Assembly: GCF_030848495.1 (NCBI RefSeq)
Contig: NZ_JAVDDT010000003.1
Span: 248,001 to 312,000, forward strand
DNA length: 64,000 nt
Origin: Natronospira bacteriovora
GTDB taxonomy: Bacteria; Pseudomonadota; Gammaproteobacteria; Natronospirales; Natronospiraceae
Reading direction: 5' to 3'
In this document: positions 57,972 through 64,000 of the stretch, in pieces
Numbering within the stretch: position 1 is the first letter of the stretch
How the letters are laid out: each line of letters begins with the position of its first letter
Notes under the pieces: model-generated
Databases searched by the model: none
What the model saw: only the letters and a program-made list of their open reading frames with translations
Told to the model about the DNA's origin: nothing
Position numbers and translations under genes: made by a program

Positions 57972-59845
57972 GCGCCTCCCGAGTGACGCCGCCGGGCCAA
58001 CACGGCCAGGCCGGCCAGGCCCAACAGCAGCCAGAGCAAGGGGTCGGGTCGAGTCGTTTGCGCCAGACTGCAGCCGCTACTGCTGCCACCACCGCCGCTG
58101 CTCACTGTTGCACGTACTGTATAGCTAGTGGCTTCATAGCCGTGCACGCTGACGTACCAGGTGCCGGACTGCGGGTTATCGAATTCGCAGGTCTCTTCGC
58201 TGGTTCCTCCAAGGAAGGGACGGCAATCAAAACTGGACGACTGGGGCAGGTTGCCACGGCGCACGTACAGGTCACCATCCGCCGTCAGTTCATTGAGGCG
58301 GACCGTCAGCCTGGACGTACCGGAAGACACCTCGATACTGTAATCCGACCATTCACCCTGAACCACACTGCCGGAACGGCTGACACCACTTTCAAGGGAC
58401 CTTACCTCGCCACGCTCCGGTGGCTCTACCAGGTCATCCTCCTCACACTCACCACCCGGCTCACCGCCCAGCCAGTCGGCCAGACAGTTATGGCTGTAGT
58501 CGAAACGCCCGTACCAGTCCGGCAGCCCATTATCCTGATCGCCACTGCAGGCGGCGGCACCACCATGGAGATTGCCGATTACCCGATAGTCATCCGCGAA
58601 AAGGGCCGAACCACTGCTGCCCGGCTCCGTGGTACCACTCAAAGACCAGATCACGCGAAGATAATCCGCCTCCGGATCATTGCCGGAACCCCCATAGCCG
58701 CTATACCCCTGCACGTCCCCAAAGCTGATCTTCTTGATATCACCACTCGGATGATGAATGGCTGTGACGATGTCGCCCAGCGGCGGCATGGTGGTGGACC
58801 ATCCGGCGAACACCACACCATCAGGCGGTGTGTCATTCAACTGAACCAGGGTAAAGTCGGTATTCGTGCCGGTGGCGAGCAGATTGGCACCATTATTGCG
58901 GGAAATCACCGAAGTGGGATCCGCACCGCCGCACTCTTCTCGCTGGAAAAACCAATAGGTCACCATGCTGGAAGCCGCATTCTGGTTGTCCACGCAATGG
59001 TTTGCCGTCAGAAACCAGGGCGTCTCGCTGCTATCGGTGTCATTGAGCAGGGTTCCGGTGCACATGGACGTGGAACCGCTTGAAGTGGTGAAAAAATACT
59101 TGGCCACACTTTCACCCGTCTCCCGCCAGTCCGCATCCTCTTCACAGTTCACATCGACATTGCAGGCACCGGAATTGCCAAGCTGACCGAGGTTTTTCAG
59201 CTGAAACCCTTTTTCGGCGGACGTCAGCAAATGGGAGAGACGAGGAATCATCAATGAGTGTCCGGCCAACGGTGCCTCCGCCGGCAGATACAGTTCCATG
59301 CCCAATCGCTCCCCATGCATTACCGGCGACCAGTAGAGCTCGGTCTCCTGATTGGCGAGCATGCTCATCCGATTCGCACCATACGTCTCACTGACCTGGT
59401 CGCTGCGATCGGCGGCAAAGAAACGGATTTCGCTGCCCTTGGGGAGGCCTCGAGGCCGAAGACCTGCCCGCAAGGCACTGGCCTGGGGCGAATGCAGAAC
59501 AACATGGGCAACGCGACCGCCGTCCTCCAGACGTGACCAATGCAGACTTGGCAGGTCGAAGGTGCCGTGAGCGAGTTCTCTGGAAAGACCGATTTCCAGC
59601 CGTTTCTGCTGCTGGTTTCGCTCCAGGAGGGCCCGAATTTCATCGTCTGCCACTGGATCCAGACGTAGGTGCTGGATCAAATCAGGCTCCGGCGTCTTTC
59701 GCAAATCATGGGTTTGCTCCGGGGCTCCGGTGGAAGACGGTCGATGACTGTCCACATTGATACCGGCAAAGGCCGTGGACATTAGCAACGTAAGCACCAG
59801 TGTCGCGGTCAGGGAAAGCCTGGGAAGGACGGGCAAGGTTTTCAT
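57968..59845 (-). CDS. Secreted trypsin-like serine protease with PPC domain and C-terminal anchor
   Basis: 625 residues. Signal peptide (1-27), N-terminal domain (about 90-210), trypsin-like domain with triad H283 (LTANHCVDN), D330 (NTDFTLVQL) and S411 (EPGSSGSALF), a PPC domain (about 485-580), and a C-terminal sorting-type signal: Gly/Ser linker, GCSLA, hydrophobic helix 602-617 and RRR. The GC..helix..RRR arrangement fits CTERM-type sorting signals; which sortase class is unclear. Probably processed and surface-anchored. GGGGG before ATG 59845. Middle gene of a lipoprotein-protease-GNAT operon. Confidence 0.9.
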   Translation of the reverse strand: MKTLPVLPRLSLTATLVLTLLMSTAFAGINVDSHRPSSTGAPEQTHDLRKTPEPDLIQHLRLDPVADDEIRALLERNQQQKRLEIGLSRELAHGTFDLPSLHWSRLEDGGRVAHVVLHSPQASALRAGLRPRGLPKGSEIRFFAADRSDQVSETYGANRMSMLANQETELYWSPVMHGERLGMELYLPAEAPLAGHSLMIPRLSHLLTSAEKGFQLKNLGQLGNSGACNVDVNCEEDADWRETGESVAKYFFTTSSGSTSMCTGTLLNDTDSSETPWFLTANHCVDNQNAASSMVTYWFFQREECGGADPTSVISRNNGANLLATGTNTDFTLVQLNDTPPDGVVFAGWSTTMPPLGDIVTAIHHPSGDIKKISFGDVQGYSGYGGSGNDPEADYLRVIWSLSGTTEPGSSGSALFADDYRVIGNLHGGAAACSGDQDNGLPDWYGRFDYSHNCLADWLGGEPGGECEEDDLVEPPERGEVRSLESGVSRSGSVVQGEWSDYSIEVSSGTSRLTVRLNELTADGDLYVRRGNLPQSSSFDCRPFLGGTSEETCEFDNPQSGTWYVSVHGYEATSYTVRATVSSGGGGSSSGCSLAQTTRPDPLLWLLLGLAGLAVLARRRHSGGA

Positions 59846-59864
59846 TATTCATACCCCCAAAAAA

Positions 59865-60416
59865 TCAATAAAGGTGAGAGATCATTTCAACACGGATTGC
59901 GCAGCCTTCCAGACTGAACTTCCCTGCATGAGTCAGCCATACCTGACTGACTTCCCCCTGTGTCACTGGCGACCACCAGATATTCTGTTCATTCCTCAAC
60001 ATGTAGGCGCTGATGGCTTCTCCGGGCTGCTCGCCCTCGCCGGCAAAACGAAGTTGCAATCCGCAGTCCCGACCATTCAGCAACTTCAGCCCGAGACGGA
60101 GCCCCGAAGCGCCGGGCGAACGCACCGCGAAACGGCTCGTTCGGTGATCGCCTTTCCGGGTCCATTCAAGAGTAGCCAGATCGATCAGCTGTTGCCCCTC
60201 CGGCACCTTGCGGCCAATACCCGCCAGCGGTGGCTCTGCTTCCAGCTTGTCACCGGCCGTCAACGCCTCGCGCTCTTCCGCCGTCAAGGGGGGCAGCTCG
60301 ATCAAATGAGGGCTTGTGGCAGCGGGTGGCGATTCCGCGACACGTGTCCCGTTACAGGCAGCGTTCAGCAAAATGAGCAACAACAGGAAGGCGGGGAAAA
60401 GCAGGCGTGAATTCAC
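59865..60416 (-). CDS. Lipoprotein homologous to the protease N-terminal domain
   Basis: 183 residues starting at GTG 60414-60416 (TTG 60429-60431 is an in-frame alternative); a GAGGG site lies nine bases before the GTG. Lipoprotein signal with cysteine at residue 21 (LNAAC). From about residue 80 it aligns with protease residues 99-206: shared LxWxR, VxSPxASxLRxGL, RFA, YWSPV/WWSPVxxGE, and a final SHL. There is no protease domain. Nineteen bases upstream of the protease gene. It may be a free prodomain acting as inhibitor, chaperone or tether; that is inference. Confidence 0.78.
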   Translation of the reverse strand: MNSRLLFPAFLLLLILLNAACNGTRVAESPPAATSPHLIELPPLTAEEREALTAGDKLEAEPPLAGIGRKVPEGQQLIDLATLEWTRKGDHRTSRFAVRSPGASGLRLGLKLLNGRDCGLQLRFAGEGEQPGEAISAYMLRNEQNIWWSPVTQGEVSQVWLTHAGKFSLEGCAIRVEMISHLY

Positions 60417-60519
60417 AGTGGTTTCCCTCAATCACGATAAACCGGCCAGGCGGGAATCGAATACCCGGCCCCCAATGATTGAGAATAGCTGCGGAAGGCC
60501 AGGCTCACAAGGCGGGCTC

Positions 60520-60942
60520 TCAGACTGAACCGCGTCGATAAGGCGGAATCCACCACCAGGTCACCAGCACCAGCAGGGCAAATACCGTGTAAGCAAGGAG
60601 AAACACCCAGGCCGGCAAATCGTAATAGATCAGGCGGCCCAGCCAGTATTCGAGGAAGGCCTGACCATGGGGGGACTGCCCGGCCACCCGCCGCAGCTCA
60701 TGCTCCCAGACGGTCAGGGGGCAGAGCTCACCCAGCCAGGCCTGCAGGGTCACATAGGCGATCAGGCCCAGGTGGGTCAGGCGCAGCCAGAAACGCCGCA
60801 CCCAGTCCCAGCCCCGCCAGCCGCCAATCATGAACAACAGCTGGCCGACGATCACGAAGGCGACGATCAGGGCATGCAGCAGCAGGATACCGTCGGCCAC
60901 CAGGGCCGGGGCCGGAATTTGCTGGTAGACGCTCCCGCTCAT
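60520..60942 (-). CDS. DUF2784 membrane protein
   Basis: 140 residues, four membrane helices. LLHALIVAFVIVGQLLFMIGGWRGWDWVRRFWLRLTHLGLIAYVTLQAWLGELCPLTVWEHELR is the diagnostic DUF2784 stretch with the conserved CPLTxWE motif. Function unknown in the family. 66 bp after thiC on the same strand; a hairpin lies between. Confidence 0.9.
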   Translation of the reverse strand: MSGSVYQQIPAPALVADGILLLHALIVAFVIVGQLLFMIGGWRGWDWVRRFWLRLTHLGLIAYVTLQAWLGELCPLTVWEHELRRVAGQSPHGQAFLEYWLGRLIYYDLPAWVFLLAYTVFALLVLVTWWWIPPYRRGSV

Positions 60943-60983
60943 GGCCCCAATCTGCCGGGGCCATGAACGGGGGTCAAGTCAGG

Positions 60984-61007
60984 GAAGCTCTGATCAATCA
61001 GAGGTTC
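60984..61007. terminator. Hairpin downstream of thiC
   Basis: GAAGCTCTGAT (60984-60994) pairs with ATCAGAGGTTC (60997-61007) with one mismatch. No long T tract follows. It overlaps the thiC stop region and could be a weak terminator. A half of the same sequence (GGAACCTCTGATT) also follows the CDF gene at 33761. Confidence 0.45.
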
Positions 61008-61008
61008 C

Positions 61009-63886
<2,878 letters not shown>

Positions 63887-63918
63887 ACGCCCCAGCACGC
63901 CAGGAGGCCGGAGGGGGT

Positions 63919-64000
63919 ATGCGACATCTGACACCCGGTCAGGCCAGAGACAGATTGGCGGACGGTGCCGTCCTCCTGGATGTGCGTGAGCCCGTGGAAC
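63919..64000 (+). CDS. Rhodanese-like domain protein (partial, runs off window)
   Basis: The visible 27 codons read MRHLTPGQARDRLADGAVLLDVREPVE; the LLDVREPVE segment is the rhodanese start. A GGAGGGGG site precedes the ATG. The active-site cysteine is beyond the window. Directly after the PCMT-family gene, likely the same operon. Confidence 0.75.
   Translation, partial: MRHLTPGQARDRLADGAVLLDVREPVE

Overview
The window is about 64 kb of dense, high-GC bacterial chromosome with no tRNA, rRNA, phage or transposase gene that I can recognise. Gene content (MetK-AhcY with an S-adenosylhomocysteine riboswitch, a tkt-gap-pgk block, Mpl, UbiX, CpdA, and an acyl-citrulline type arginine cluster) points to a gammaproteobacterium, probably near the Ectothiorhodospiraceae, Wenzhouxiangellaceae or Natronospira. 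Many acidic proteins would fit a halophile. Both the family placement and the lifestyle are inference.

Layout. 1-1.0 kb: a MAPEG-type membrane protein and a heme-oxygenase-like protein. 1.0-4.9 kb: a methionine operon (metY-metX-hom) behind a leader that looks like a translational attenuator. 4.9-11.1 kb, minus strand: pyk, then tkt-gap-pgk. 11.3-18.1 kb: a glycosyltransferase, then a SAM-cycle neighbourhood (SAM hydrolase, SAH riboswitch-ahcY, metK, an O-methyltransferase). 18.2-23.8 kb: cpdA, a class II aldolase-family protein, a TraB/GumN protein, rubredoxin, thiD-thiE and hemL. 23.9-28.6 kb: a LON-domain protein, a secreted amidohydrolase, mpl-ubiX and a small membrane protein. 28.6-33.8 kb: rnd, adenylate kinase with a very long lysine-rich repeat tail, PPi-dependent phosphofructokinase and a CDF transporter. 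34-36.6 kb: an M49-like metallopeptidase lipoprotein and an FKBP lipoprotein. 36.7-45.3 kb: the arginine operon argD-argF'-argB-argH-argG-NTPase-argC, divergent from argR. 45.3-56 kb: signalling and unknown genes (DksA/TraR zinc finger, diguanylate cyclase, DUF2235, VWA-like lipoprotein, large membrane coiled-coil protein, an atypical two-component pair). 56-64 kb: a dicarboxylate symporter, an operon of prodomain-like lipoprotein, secreted serine protease and GNAT, DUF2784, TPP riboswitch-thiC, a PCMT-family protein and the start of a rhodanese.

How the genes fit together. metY-metX-hom makes methionine; metK, ahcY and the SAM hydrolase turn over SAM and SAH. The carbon genes form lower glycolysis plus transketolase, and the PFK carries residues typical of pyrophosphate-dependent enzymes. 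The arginine operon appears to use an acylated-citrulline route. Its transcarbamylase has proline at the position that, in characterised enzymes, selects succinyl- over acetyl-ornithine.

Most notable observations: (1) a Met/Cys-rich leader ORF with mutually exclusive antiterminator and terminator hairpins before metY; (2) a dispersed palindromic element in four intergenic copies, one with a perfect 35-bp hairpin; (3) adenylate kinase with about 36 lysine-rich pentapeptides; (4) a serine protease beside a free-standing lipoprotein version of its own N-terminal domain; (5) the P90-type transcarbamylase and an uncharacterised NTPase inside the arginine operon; (6) an atypical kinase/regulator pair facing an uncharacterised membrane-complex gene set.
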